Shown here in pieces: positions 1 through 9,797 of a stretch of 64,000 nt of DNA (position 1 is the first letter of the stretch; the number at the start of each line of letters is the position of its first letter). The DNA is taken from NCBI GenBank assembly GCA_030653365.1, contig JAURZL010000012.1, positions 1 through 64,000 on the forward strand, written 5' to 3'. The stretch is from Anaerolineaceae bacterium (GTDB lineage Bacteria; Chloroflexota; Anaerolineae; Anaerolineales; Anaerolineaceae). The translations under genes were made by a program, and so were the position numbers. The notes under the pieces are model-generated. The model was given only the letters and a program-made list of their open reading frames with translations. It did no database searches and had not been told where the DNA came from.

Positions 1-116
1 TAGCAAGTAATGCGTAGCAAGTAATGCGTAGCAAGTAATGCGTAGCAAGTAATGCGTAGCAAGTAATGCGTAGCAAGTAATGCGTAGCAAGTAATGCGTA
101 GCAAGTAATGCGTAGC
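1..116. repeat. 14-bp tandem repeat (minisatellite)
   Basis: The unit TAGCAAGTAATGCG repeats perfectly eight times, followed by a partial TAGC. The array starts at the window edge, so its full length is unknown. It lies upstream of the first TPR-GGDEF gene. The unit length is not a multiple of three. No coding or regulatory role can be read from it. The rest of the stretch up to position 226 shows nothing recognisable. Confidence 0.95.
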
Positions 117-226
117 ATCTTGCGTAGGAATTAGACGCTTCCATCAAGCTGGTACAAAGCATGCAACTAATAGATTGCAGTCCCTGAATGGATTGCAAAT
201 CAACCAGAGGATAATAGGGTAAAGAC

Positions 227-1912
227 ATGGCTTTTTTCTACAACCCGATCAGACCAGGATTAATCCAGGATTCAGAAATCATTCAGCGTATTGATTCACT
301 CAATGCTGCCGCGCAGGATATGATCAGCATTGCACCAAAAGAAGGGCTTGATCTCAGTAAGCGTGCCTACCAGTTGGCTACCACTGCCGAATATGGTCAT
401 AAACAGTATCCAAAAGGTGTTGCCGATGCGCTCCAAAATATGGCTCATTTCCATCTTGAGGGAGGAAATAGCATGCTGGCACTTTCTCAGGCAAAGGAGG
501 CGCTGCATATCCATAATGATCTTAAAGACAATTTCGGACAGGCAAGTACGCTGAGATTGCTCGGGATGATTTATGTCAATCTCAATGAGTATAACAAGGC
601 AATGTCCTCTTTACTGAAAGCACTCGAGAATGCTCATACCATGGCGGATCAACGTGTAATGGGCGAGATTCTGATGACGATTGGACAAACCTATCTTGTG
701 AGCAATGAATGGGAACCAGCCATCAATGAGCTTAAAAAATCGGTTCAAGTCCTGCAGAGCCGTAACTTTTCTGTACCTTTGAGTTTTGCCTATAATTATC
801 TTGCTGCAGCCTATAAAATGATGGGTGATTACGAGGTCTTCCAACAATACCTTGGACGGGCTGCGGAATTAGCAGATGATTATAATGTCCTACCGGTGCG
901 CATCGATAACTTGCGTCAAAAAGGTCAGAACGAATTGCATGCGGGCAATCTTGAAGATGCCAGCCATAATTTTGAAGAGGGTAGGCAATTGGCCGAGAAA
1001 CACGATTACCAGGCAGATGAAATTTCCTGCAGTATCTGGCTCAGTGAGGTAGATCATTATCGCGGGGAGCTGGACCGGGCGGTGCAACGCCTTCTGAGCG
1101 CTAATGCGCGCGCTCAGGTCAATCACTATGAAGATGGTCGCCTGCGTGCTAACCGTAAACTGGCACAAATCTACGCGGAGTTGAGTGATTACCCTAAAGC
1201 CTACGAACACTTCCAGAGCTTCTACCAAATTGAACAACGCATCAAGCGTGAGAGAAATGATCTTAAATTTTTGACAATCGAATCAATCTTTCGCACAGAA
1301 GCACTGCAAAAAGAAGCACTGATTATTCAGAACAAAAATGATCAGATTGAGAAGGAGATCAATGAGAGGAAATGGGTGGAAGAAGCATTACGGCACAGCG
1401 AGGATAAGTACCGCAGAGCACTCAACCTGGATACGACCACAGCTGTCAATACCCTGCGCTACTTTTATGAGCTGGCAGAGTTGGAAACCCAGCGCGTCAA
1501 CCGCTACCCCCATCCGCTTTCATTGTTAATTGTCGATATTGAACATTTCAACCAGGTCAACGAACGTTTCGGGTATCTGGCTGGTGATCAGGTATTGCAA
1601 TGGGTTGCGCGGAGGCTCAAGGATCTGTTGCGGGTGGTTGATGTAATCGGGCGTCATGGGGGTGATGCATTCATCCTGCTATTGCCAGAGACCGGGATTG
1701 AAAATGCCCGTATTGTTGCAAACCGTATTTGTCAGCATTTTACGGAAGCCGATTTCGAGATCGTCGGAGAGAAGCTCACGCTTGGCTTCCACATTGGTAT
1801 GGCTGAATATGAAAAGGACCTGCCAGTGGATGTCTTCTTCCAGCGTGCTGAGAAGGCACTCGAGAAATCCCAACAGGGTTTCACCAATCAGGTTGTGCTC
1901 TGGGAGAAATAG
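227..1912 (+). CDS. TPR-repeat protein with degenerate GGDEF domain
   Basis: This is a 561-residue soluble protein. Roughly residues 25-340 are TPR-like helical hairpins. A charged coiled segment follows (about 350-390), and the C-terminal part is a GGDEF domain. The signature at residues 478-482 reads GGDAF: the Glu that helps bind metal and activate the 3'-OH in diguanylate cyclases is Ala. The fold is intact, but cyclase activity is doubtful. No sensor or membrane segment is seen, so TPR-mediated protein contact is the likely input. A paralogue with the same TPR-coil-GGDEF layout follows at 2050-3744. The ATG at 227 has only a weak upstream purine tract (AGGATAATAGGG). The domain call is sure; the role, perhaps a c-di-GMP or GTP-binding receptor, is inference. 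Confidence 0.88.
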   Translation: MAFFYNPIRPGLIQDSEIIQRIDSLNAAAQDMISIAPKEGLDLSKRAYQLATTAEYGHKQYPKGVADALQNMAHFHLEGGNSMLALSQAKEALHIHNDLKDNFGQASTLRLLGMIYVNLNEYNKAMSSLLKALENAHTMADQRVMGEILMTIGQTYLVSNEWEPAINELKKSVQVLQSRNFSVPLSFAYNYLAAAYKMMGDYEVFQQYLGRAAELADDYNVLPVRIDNLRQKGQNELHAGNLEDASHNFEEGRQLAEKHDYQADEISCSIWLSEVDHYRGELDRAVQRLLSANARAQVNHYEDGRLRANRKLAQIYAELSDYPKAYEHFQSFYQIEQRIKRERNDLKFLTIESIFRTEALQKEALIIQNKNDQIEKEINERKWVEEALRHSEDKYRRALNLDTTTAVNTLRYFYELAELETQRVNRYPHPLSLLIVDIEHFNQVNERFGYLAGDQVLQWVARRLKDLLRVVDVIGRHGGDAFILLLPETGIENARIVANRICQHFTEADFEIVGEKLTLGFHIGMAEYEKDLPVDVFFQRAEKALEKSQQGFTNQVVLWEK

Positions 1913-2049
1913 GACTATCCATTCTTGCTTTATCAATAGAATCATGGATCGTCTAATTCTGATTAATTTTTTCCGGTAAGCCAATCCATTAACACCTATT
2001 TTCAAGGGTTTCGGGTAGAATCATGCTATCAAGGAAAATGGGTGATGGT

Positions 2050-3744
2050 ATGAAACAAGCTGAAATAACTGCCTTAGAACATCAAATCGAGCAGACTGAA
2101 TATCCAGTCGAAAAGGTCAGGCTGCTCAATGAATTGGCACTGGAACTCGAAGACAGCAATCTATCATACGGCATTCGCGTGGTTGCCGAAGCGGTTGAAC
2201 TGGCACAGAGTCTTGACGAAACCCTTCCGGAGGTATCAGAGGTAGTTGCCAAAAGCCTCTTTACACGTGGGCTGCTTAATCTGGAAACCACCAATTATGA
2301 ATTGGCGATCTCAAGCATATATCAGGCATTACCGTTAATCACCGCACAAAAAGATGATCTCCTAAGTGGTCGCGTTTTCGAGGTGTTAGCCAAAGCCAAT
2401 TTTGCATTAGGCAATGCGCCAGAAGGTTTTGAATTCTCCTGGCAAGCGCTTGGTTATTATGAAAACCTGGTAGACCCGCGTTGGCAGGCAGGGCTATACA
2501 ACCTGGTTGGGCGCCAATATATGGAGATGGGACAACTCGATTGGGCAGAACGCTATTTTAAGCAGGCAATGGATCAGCTGGACGGATTACCAAGTAATAA
2601 AACCCACGCTGATATTCTTCTCAATTTCTCGCTGCTCAACACGCGTCAGGGGATTTACAATCAGGCGCAACGACACGTCCAGGAGGCGGTTGTAATCTAT
2701 CGCAGCTTCGACTCGATGGATAAGCTCACCAAAGCGTTGGTTATCCTTGCAAGGGTGCACGAAGCCCAAAAAGATTATGTTGGAGCAATCGCTCACCTGG
2801 AACAGGCTCTCCAAGTCACAGAAGATCATGGCTTTCTCTATCGCAAGGTACGCGTATTGTTGGCATTAGGTCAGGTAGTGTTAGAGTTGCAGGACTATGA
2901 TCAGGCTTTCAATCAGTTGGAGGCTGCGTTGATTTTGTCCGATGAATTGAACATGCGCCGTGAGGGGATTCGCATCCATCGCTTGCTGGCGCGGGCACAT
3001 AAGCTAACCGGTAGTTTTGACAGGTCGCTGGATCACTTCGAAAGCTTTTACCGGCTGGAGAAACAAATCGAAAAAGAAAACGATGTACAACGTATCCGCA
3101 GTCTTGAGATCATGCGCCAGGTGGAGCAGACTCGCACGAGTTCCAAGCTCTTCAGTGAACATAGCCGCAACCTGCGCGAGCAACTCAACCAGATGCGGCA
3201 GTCACAGTCAGTGACAACTCCTGGTCTGATTACAGATCCGCTGACTGGCTTGCTAAACCGCAAACACTTCCTCACCATCCTGGAAAACGACCATCTTAAC
3301 GTTGAACATTATGGCAAAGTTGTCTCCATGATCATGCTGGATGTTGATCAGTTCAAAAAGGTTAATCTGGATTACGGCAACCTTATCGCAGATCAAATCC
3401 TGGTTGATCTGGCAAATATGATCCGCGCAGAGTTTCGTCAACGTGATCTGGTATGGCGAATCAGTGGAGAAGAGTTTGTGATTTTATTGCCCAACACTGA
3501 GTGTAAACATGCTCAAATCCTGGCAGATCAGATCAGCAGCCATATTCAGGATCATGGTTTCGAGGTCGGGAAACAGAGAATTGGTATCACAGTCAGCATG
3601 GGAATTGCCAGCATAGATGCAGATAGTGATAAACGAGTCGACATTCTGCTGGAACATGCCAGTCAGGCGTGGTCGATTGCCAAACAGGAAGGCGGCAACC
3701 AGGTGGTTACCTGGTGCCCCTCAGATGGAATTGTTGTTGATTAA
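2050..3744 (+). CDS. TPR-repeat GGDEF protein (SGEEF variant)
   Basis: This is a paralogue of the preceding gene, with TPR-like repeats over about residues 1-340, a short coiled linker and a C-terminal GGDEF domain. The signature, at residues 472-476 of the product starting at 2050, reads SGEEF. The catalytic acidic pair is kept and only the first Gly is changed. Ser or Ala at that place is tolerated in some active diguanylate cyclases, so activity is plausible, unlike the GGDAF neighbour. I prefer the ATG at 2050 because AAGGA lies 13 bases upstream; in-frame ATGs at 2023 and 2038 also exist. The stop overlaps the stop of the convergent small gene at 3741-3935. Confidence 0.87.
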   Translation: MKQAEITALEHQIEQTEYPVEKVRLLNELALELEDSNLSYGIRVVAEAVELAQSLDETLPEVSEVVAKSLFTRGLLNLETTNYELAISSIYQALPLITAQKDDLLSGRVFEVLAKANFALGNAPEGFEFSWQALGYYENLVDPRWQAGLYNLVGRQYMEMGQLDWAERYFKQAMDQLDGLPSNKTHADILLNFSLLNTRQGIYNQAQRHVQEAVVIYRSFDSMDKLTKALVILARVHEAQKDYVGAIAHLEQALQVTEDHGFLYRKVRVLLALGQVVLELQDYDQAFNQLEAALILSDELNMRREGIRIHRLLARAHKLTGSFDRSLDHFESFYRLEKQIEKENDVQRIRSLEIMRQVEQTRTSSKLFSEHSRNLREQLNQMRQSQSVTTPGLITDPLTGLLNRKHFLTILENDHLNVEHYGKVVSMIMLDVDQFKKVNLDYGNLIADQILVDLANMIRAEFRQRDLVWRISGEEFVILLPNTECKHAQILADQISSHIQDHGFEVGKQRIGITVSMGIASIDADSDKRVDILLEHASQAWSIAKQEGGNQVVTWCPSDGIVVD

Positions 3745-3935
3745 AAAAAGCTAAACCAGTCTGTTCCAAAGATGATGGATCCAGCAATAACAATGAAGAT
3801 GATCACCAGGATTACGCCACATCCACAGCCAGAGCAACCCTGACCAAAGCCAAAACGGCTCTGTAGCCAATCAAAAAGTTTATCCAGCAAGAAGAGTTTC
3901 AGAAACCCAACCAGACATCCACTACGATTATCCAT
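3741..3935 (-). CDS. small Gly/Cys-containing single-span membrane protein
   Basis: This 64-residue protein has an amphipathic N-terminal half, a short GCSGCGCG stretch around residues 33-40 and one strong membrane helix (about 41-57). AAAGGATCACC stands about seven bases before the ATG, a credible ribosome site. That, and its snug convergent overlap with the upstream GGDEF gene, argue that it is a real gene. I do not recognise a named family. The Cys/Gly cluster next to the helix could be structural or metal-related, but nothing proves this. Confidence 0.62.
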   Translation of the reverse strand: MDNRSGCLVGFLKLFLLDKLFDWLQSRFGFGQGCSGCGCGVILVIIFIVIAGSIIFGTDWFSFF

Positions 3936-4062
3936 AATAAGGTGATCCTTTCACGCTGGAGAAAGCAAAAGTTTACCAGCCAAAAAATTTTATCATTATT
4001 CTATACGGATTGTAAACAAAAAGGTGTCAACTGTAATCTCTGATAAAAGCATTGGTTGCTGA

Positions 4063-5514
<1,452 letters not shown>

Positions 5515-5632
5515 ATAGATTTCGGGAATCATCTCAAAAACCCCTGACCGCCAGGATGAAATGACGCTTTTGGTTAGATATCGGTTTTATTTCTCCCATT
5601 CTTGATGTACAATCAGCTTTAGGAGGAATGAA

Positions 5633-6592
5633 ATGATAACTGAATCTGATGTTCTCCGTTTGGCTCAATCACATTTTTCTGAAAATACCATCTCGTGGAT
5701 CGAAGACCTGGGAAACTGGGTACGACACAACTTTCGCGTCCATTTTACTGACCGAAAAGCGGTCGTATATAAATTCAACACAAATAAGGACTGGTTGGAT
5801 AGTAGTGTCCACGAATTCCGTGTTACTGAAATCCTTGAAAAAAATGGCTTGCCTGTCTCTCCGGTCCTGGTTGTTGACGATAGTCAGGTTGAGATTGAAT
5901 ATTCCTATATGGCTGTCGAGCAGAGTCCTGGCGAACGTCTTGATCGTTTGATGCGGCTAAAAGAGGATGAAGAAATTAAAGCGATGTATCGGGCTGTCGG
6001 TAAGTTTTATCGCAAATTACACTCGATCAAAGGAAAAGAATCCGGTGTTTGGGCAAATGATCCAGATCAGCTATTCCCTGTTTCTCCCACTGATTATCTG
6101 TTTGAGAATGAAATCAAAGGAGGAAGTGGTGCTGCCTTAGTTGAAAAAGGAACTCTCAGTAGACTCCATCATCAGCGTATCGTAGATGTTTGGACTGCCA
6201 ACCTGAATTACCTGAAGGATCACGAACCTGTGATGGTTCACGGTAGCCCATTTCCATGGACGATTTACCTTGATAAACCAGAAAATGAGTGGAAGGTCAC
6301 CCATATCACAGGATTGGGGGATTCATTCTGGTGGGATGCTTCCTATGATTTGACCTTCCTGATTGACGCTCCCTTCACCTTTATGTTTGATCCATGGCGG
6401 ATTGCATTCATCCAGGGATATGGGGTCAGACCCGAAGTGCGCCGATTGATTCTTTACCGGCTCTTACAAATCATTTGTGCGGTTAATAATGTGTATATGC
6501 AGCCGAAGAGTGAGCAATCCGAAACATGGAAACAATCTGCAATAAACGCTATCCCTGGATTATTGAAAAGTCTTGAGACAACCCTCAAGTAA
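5633..6592 (+). CDS. APH/choline-kinase-fold protein lacking catalytic residues
   Basis: This 319-residue protein has the layout of the aminoglycoside phosphotransferase/choline kinase family: an N-lobe with VVYKF (ATP-binding Lys region), a hinge, a KLHSI helix and a C-lobe. The catalytic loop normally reads HGDxxxxN. Here it is HGSPFPWT (His203-Gly-Ser205), with Asp changed to Ser and Asn to Thr. The metal-binding Asp of the IDW/DFG-equivalent motif is also lost (HITGLGDS), though the later DASYDL is kept. All three chemistry residues are gone while the rest stays intact, so a pseudokinase or binding protein is likely. AGGAGG lies seven bases before the ATG. A substrate cannot be named. Confidence 0.75.
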   Translation: MITESDVLRLAQSHFSENTISWIEDLGNWVRHNFRVHFTDRKAVVYKFNTNKDWLDSSVHEFRVTEILEKNGLPVSPVLVVDDSQVEIEYSYMAVEQSPGERLDRLMRLKEDEEIKAMYRAVGKFYRKLHSIKGKESGVWANDPDQLFPVSPTDYLFENEIKGGSGAALVEKGTLSRLHHQRIVDVWTANLNYLKDHEPVMVHGSPFPWTIYLDKPENEWKVTHITGLGDSFWWDASYDLTFLIDAPFTFMFDPWRIAFIQGYGVRPEVRRLILYRLLQIICAVNNVYMQPKSEQSETWKQSAINAIPGLLKSLETTLK

Positions 6593-6638
6593 GTCAACAT
6601 ACTTAATCAGGATCACAGGATCGTGATTTCACCTCTTT

Positions 6639-7850
6639 TTATTCAGCAGGCTGGTGTTGAAGTCGCTGGTTGATACTGAACAACAGTACCAGGTTGACCA
6701 AAAATAAAAGAACCAGCACATATACCCCCATCTGTCCCAGAATCACTGGCAGGTTTGTCATTTCCTCTGTGATAGGCAGCAAAGGGACTATCCCGGATAG
6801 AAGCGCGAAGAAGTTCCATAATCCATGAATGGTCACAGCTGATATATAAGTAAAAATCGCTCTCCCCCATTTTTTATTATAGAATGCACTGGCAAATCCC
6901 CAACCGACCATCCCGGATAAGGTTACGTGTAACAATCCTGTTCCGGTTCGGCCAAATAACAAAAATAGCCACTCAGAATCAGCAGGAATTCCCACCGCAC
7001 CAAGGCTTTCCAGCATCGCGAAACAGGCACCACCAATTAATCCGCCTACAAAACCCTGCGAGGTAGTCAGATGTTTACCTGCCAGAAACCAGATGGCCAT
7101 CGGTTTGAACAACTCTTCAATTAAGGGAACCAGAATAGCAATCACCAGAATACTGCCATTCAAAACAATTGGCTGGCTGATCAAATCAACTAACATTTTT
7201 TCAGCTTCCAGGCTTTCAAAAACACCATTGGAAATCTGTTCACTGTAACGCATGATCTGTGAAAGCAGATCTGGCTGCCCTGCCAGCCAGACAGCAACAA
7301 CCAGAAAGATGACGGCGAATAATAGCAATTCAACCATTAAAACGACTGGCATGGTGATGGCAAAATTGAATGCTACAGCTCCCCAGGCACGAAGACGGTT
7401 TCCCAAGCTCAGATTTCTGGCACCTATATAGAAAAAGAATAGAATTGGTACCAATACCAATGGCAGAACCAATAGGGAGGTAATCAGATTGAGTGCCTGA
7501 TATTGACTCGTAAGCAAAACCACCACAATTGACAATATCCAAACGACAAAAAAGACAACCAGCACTATTTTTTGTATGGATTTGTTTAAACCGGGAATAG
7601 ATTTGCCCTGTAGAAAGAAGTAAGCACTGATCAATGCCGGGACAAATGCAAAAGCGATCAAAAGGGATGTCCAGCCAATGACCAGCATAACCCCGGCATC
7701 TGAGGCAGTCTGCGGGCTAATCATGCCTCCAAAGAGACCAAAAGATAATAGAATCCCGGCAGCGGCCAGACTAGTCAAAAAGCCCAGGCTACTGAGAATA
7801 ACCTGGGCGATTGCGTAAATTTTTGAGCGTCCTTGCGGAGCTGATCTCAT
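6639..7850 (-). CDS. PrsW-like intramembrane metalloprotease
   Basis: This is a 403-residue polytopic membrane protein with about nine hydrophobic segments. The motifs fit the PrsW/CAAX-like intramembrane protease group: EELFK (Glu245-Glu246), a Glu281 in FAMLES, His308 in LLHVTLSG and His342 in TIHGLWN. In Bacillus, PrsW performs site-1 cleavage of the anti-sigma factor RsiW; the substrate here is unknown. The gene starts three bases after the stop of the DsbA-cyclophilin gene and ends the four-gene cluster with the R3H ATPase and tmk. A weak hairpin (ATCAC/GTGAT near 6612) lies between its stop and the convergent kinase-like gene. Confidence 0.85.
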   Translation of the reverse strand: MRSAPQGRSKIYAIAQVILSSLGFLTSLAAAGILLSFGLFGGMISPQTASDAGVMLVIGWTSLLIAFAFVPALISAYFFLQGKSIPGLNKSIQKIVLVVFFVVWILSIVVVLLTSQYQALNLITSLLVLPLVLVPILFFFYIGARNLSLGNRLRAWGAVAFNFAITMPVVLMVELLLFAVIFLVVAVWLAGQPDLLSQIMRYSEQISNGVFESLEAEKMLVDLISQPIVLNGSILVIAILVPLIEELFKPMAIWFLAGKHLTTSQGFVGGLIGGACFAMLESLGAVGIPADSEWLFLLFGRTGTGLLHVTLSGMVGWGFASAFYNKKWGRAIFTYISAVTIHGLWNFFALLSGIVPLLPITEEMTNLPVILGQMGVYVLVLLFLVNLVLLFSINQRLQHQPAE

Positions 7851-7853
7851 TGA

Positions 7854-9134
7854 TTACTTTTCAGTGATTGTGATGGAAAGAATTTTATCCAGTGTTTCAG
7901 CTGTGATTCCTTGTTGCGGATCAACTGCATTAATATTTTTCACCACATCCATTCCCTCAATGACCTTACCAAAGACGGTATAGCCACCATCCAGAGCTGT
8001 TTGTGCTGCATAGGTTATAAAGAACTGGCTTCCATTGGTGTCTACTCCTGCGTTTGCTACGCCCAAAACTCCTTCGGAATCAAATTTCAAGTCAGTGACT
8101 TCATTGGCATATTTATATCCGGGACCACCCATTCCAAGTCCACTCGGGTCACCGACCTGAGCAACAAATCCGGGGATCACGCGGTGAAACTCTACATTGT
8201 TATAGAAACCTTCCACAGCAAGAAACACAAAACTGTTGACAGCCAGGGGAGCTTTTTCCGGGTAAAGCGCTATTGTGATATCACCTTTGGTGGTTGTGAT
8301 GGTTGCTTCGTAGGTTTTGTTTACGTCAACAACCATGGGTGGGCAATCTGTATAACGATTATTGTCCAACTCAATCAGTTTTAAGATGCCAGCAAGGGTC
8401 TCGTAATTATATGAGGCTGAATAAGGTACGCCATTAATGACGATAAAAACGGAAGGCGTACCGGTAATACCAATATTTTCAGTGGCATCCGTGTAAGCCA
8501 GAGCGATTTTTTCCACCACTGCAGGGCTGCTATAATCTGCTTTGAACTGATCCAAATCCAGATCAAGTTCTTCCGCCAGGGAATTCACATAAGGCACGAA
8601 ATCTTCTGCAGTCATGGTTTCTGCACCCCAAACTTGCTGTTGAGCAAATAAGAGGTCATGCATTTCAAAGAATTTACCTTGCATACCAGCAGCTTCAGCA
8701 GCTTGATGAGCCGGGATGGCTTTTGAATGAATGCTGGGCAAGGGTAAATGTCGAAAGACCAGATTAACTTTATCAGCAAAATCTGCCTGGAAACGTTCTA
8801 ATTCTGGTGCTGCAATTGAACAGTAAGGGCATTGAAAATCACTGTACTCAATGATCGAAATCTCAGCATCCAGTGAACCAATGATCCAATCCTCTTCGCT
8901 AACAGCAGGTACCGGTGGAATTTGATTGGCTGGTACTTCCGGAATCAAACGCTCAAGAGAACATTCAGTGGCTTTGCCAGCCATATTGGGTATAAAGCCA
9001 TCGGAGGGTTGGTTAACAACCACCTCGTTTTCCGGTTGTGTTTCAGCAACCGGTGTTTCAACTTTAGGCTGACAGGCAGCCAGCAGCAAAGCAGCTATGA
9101 TTAACAAGAAAAAAAATGTTCCAAATCTTTTCAT
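7854..9134 (-). CDS. lipoprotein fusing a DsbA-type thioredoxin domain to a cyclophilin
   Basis: From the ATG at 9134 the product has 426 residues. AGGTAGGAA precedes that ATG, while an ATG at 9155 would overlap this ribosome site. It has a lipoprotein signal (LAAC, Cys21), then a linker and a DsbA/DSBA-like thioredoxin fold with the redox motif CPYC (about 102-105) and the cis-Pro region GTPSVF. A cyclophilin-type peptidyl-prolyl isomerase domain follows (about 280-426) with FHRVIPGFVAQ, GSQFFIT and TVFGKV. One extracytoplasmic protein would thus combine thiol oxidation or isomerisation with proline isomerisation, both protein-folding steps. Cys65 and Cys275 could form an additional disulfide. 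Both domains are complete. The fused order is unusual but not broken. Confidence 0.93.
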   Translation of the reverse strand: MKRFGTFFFLLIIAALLLAACQPKVETPVAETQPENEVVVNQPSDGFIPNMAGKATECSLERLIPEVPANQIPPVPAVSEEDWIIGSLDAEISIIEYSDFQCPYCSIAAPELERFQADFADKVNLVFRHLPLPSIHSKAIPAHQAAEAAGMQGKFFEMHDLLFAQQQVWGAETMTAEDFVPYVNSLAEELDLDLDQFKADYSSPAVVEKIALAYTDATENIGITGTPSVFIVINGVPYSASYNYETLAGILKLIELDNNRYTDCPPMVVDVNKTYEATITTTKGDITIALYPEKAPLAVNSFVFLAVEGFYNNVEFHRVIPGFVAQVGDPSGLGMGGPGYKYANEVTDLKFDSEGVLGVANAGVDTNGSQFFITYAAQTALDGGYTVFGKVIEGMDVVKNINAVDPQQGITAETLDKILSITITEK

Positions 9135-9163
9135 TAAAGGGTTCCTACCTTTCAAAAATTCTT

Positions 9164-9790
9164 CTATTTTATAACTTTCTCAAGCGCAACCATAACGGTC
9201 TCGCGCAGGGTTGCTTGTACTTCTTCAAATGATTGGGCAGCGTTAACAATCTGCCAGCGTTGCGGCTCTTCAGCTGCCAGGATTAAGTATCCCTCACGAA
9301 CGCGTTTATGAAAAGCCAATGCATAAGCATCCAAACGGTTCCATTCGCCTCCGCTTTGTTTGCGGCGTTCCAACCCGATAACAACATCCAGATCAAGCAG
9401 GATGGTTAAATCCGGATAAAGTCCGCCGGTGGAAAAATCAAGTAATTTTTTCAATGTGGAAATATCGAAACCATGCCCATACCCCTGATAAGCCAGAGTA
9501 GAATCGGCATAGCGATCACAAAGTACGATTGTGTCTTTCTCCAATAAAGGCCGAATCACTTCTTCAACATGCTGAGCACGTGACGCCAGATACAGGAGAA
9601 TTTCAGTACGTGGGTGCATGGCGGTATTTTCTAAGTCATGCAAAATTGTGCGAACCTGATCACTGATCGAAGTGCCTCCGGGTTCCCGGGTGGTATATAT
9701 GGAAAAGCCCTGCTCGCGCAACCAATCAGCCAATACTGGTAATTGGGAGCTCTTTCCACTGCCTTCTGGACCCTCCAGGGTAATAAACAT
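9164..9790 (-). CDS. tmk: thymidylate kinase
   Basis: The product is a dTMP kinase (dTMP + ATP to dTDP + ADP) of 208 residues when started at the ATG at 9790, the usual size. It shows the P-loop EGPEGSGKSS, the TREPGGT substrate segment and the DRYADSTLAYQG motif. The open frame runs 49 codons further upstream into the preceding gene, but those residues do not belong to the family. The gene begins seven bases after the R3H-ATPase stop, so translation is probably coupled. Confidence 0.95.
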   Translation of the reverse strand: MFITLEGPEGSGKSSQLPVLADWLREQGFSIYTTREPGGTSISDQVRTILHDLENTAMHPRTEILLYLASRAQHVEEVIRPLLEKDTIVLCDRYADSTLAYQGYGHGFDISTLKKLLDFSTGGLYPDLTILLDLDVVIGLERRKQSGGEWNRLDAYALAFHKRVREGYLILAAEEPQRWQIVNAAQSFEEVQATLRETVMVALEKVIK

Positions 9791-9797
9791 CAGAATC

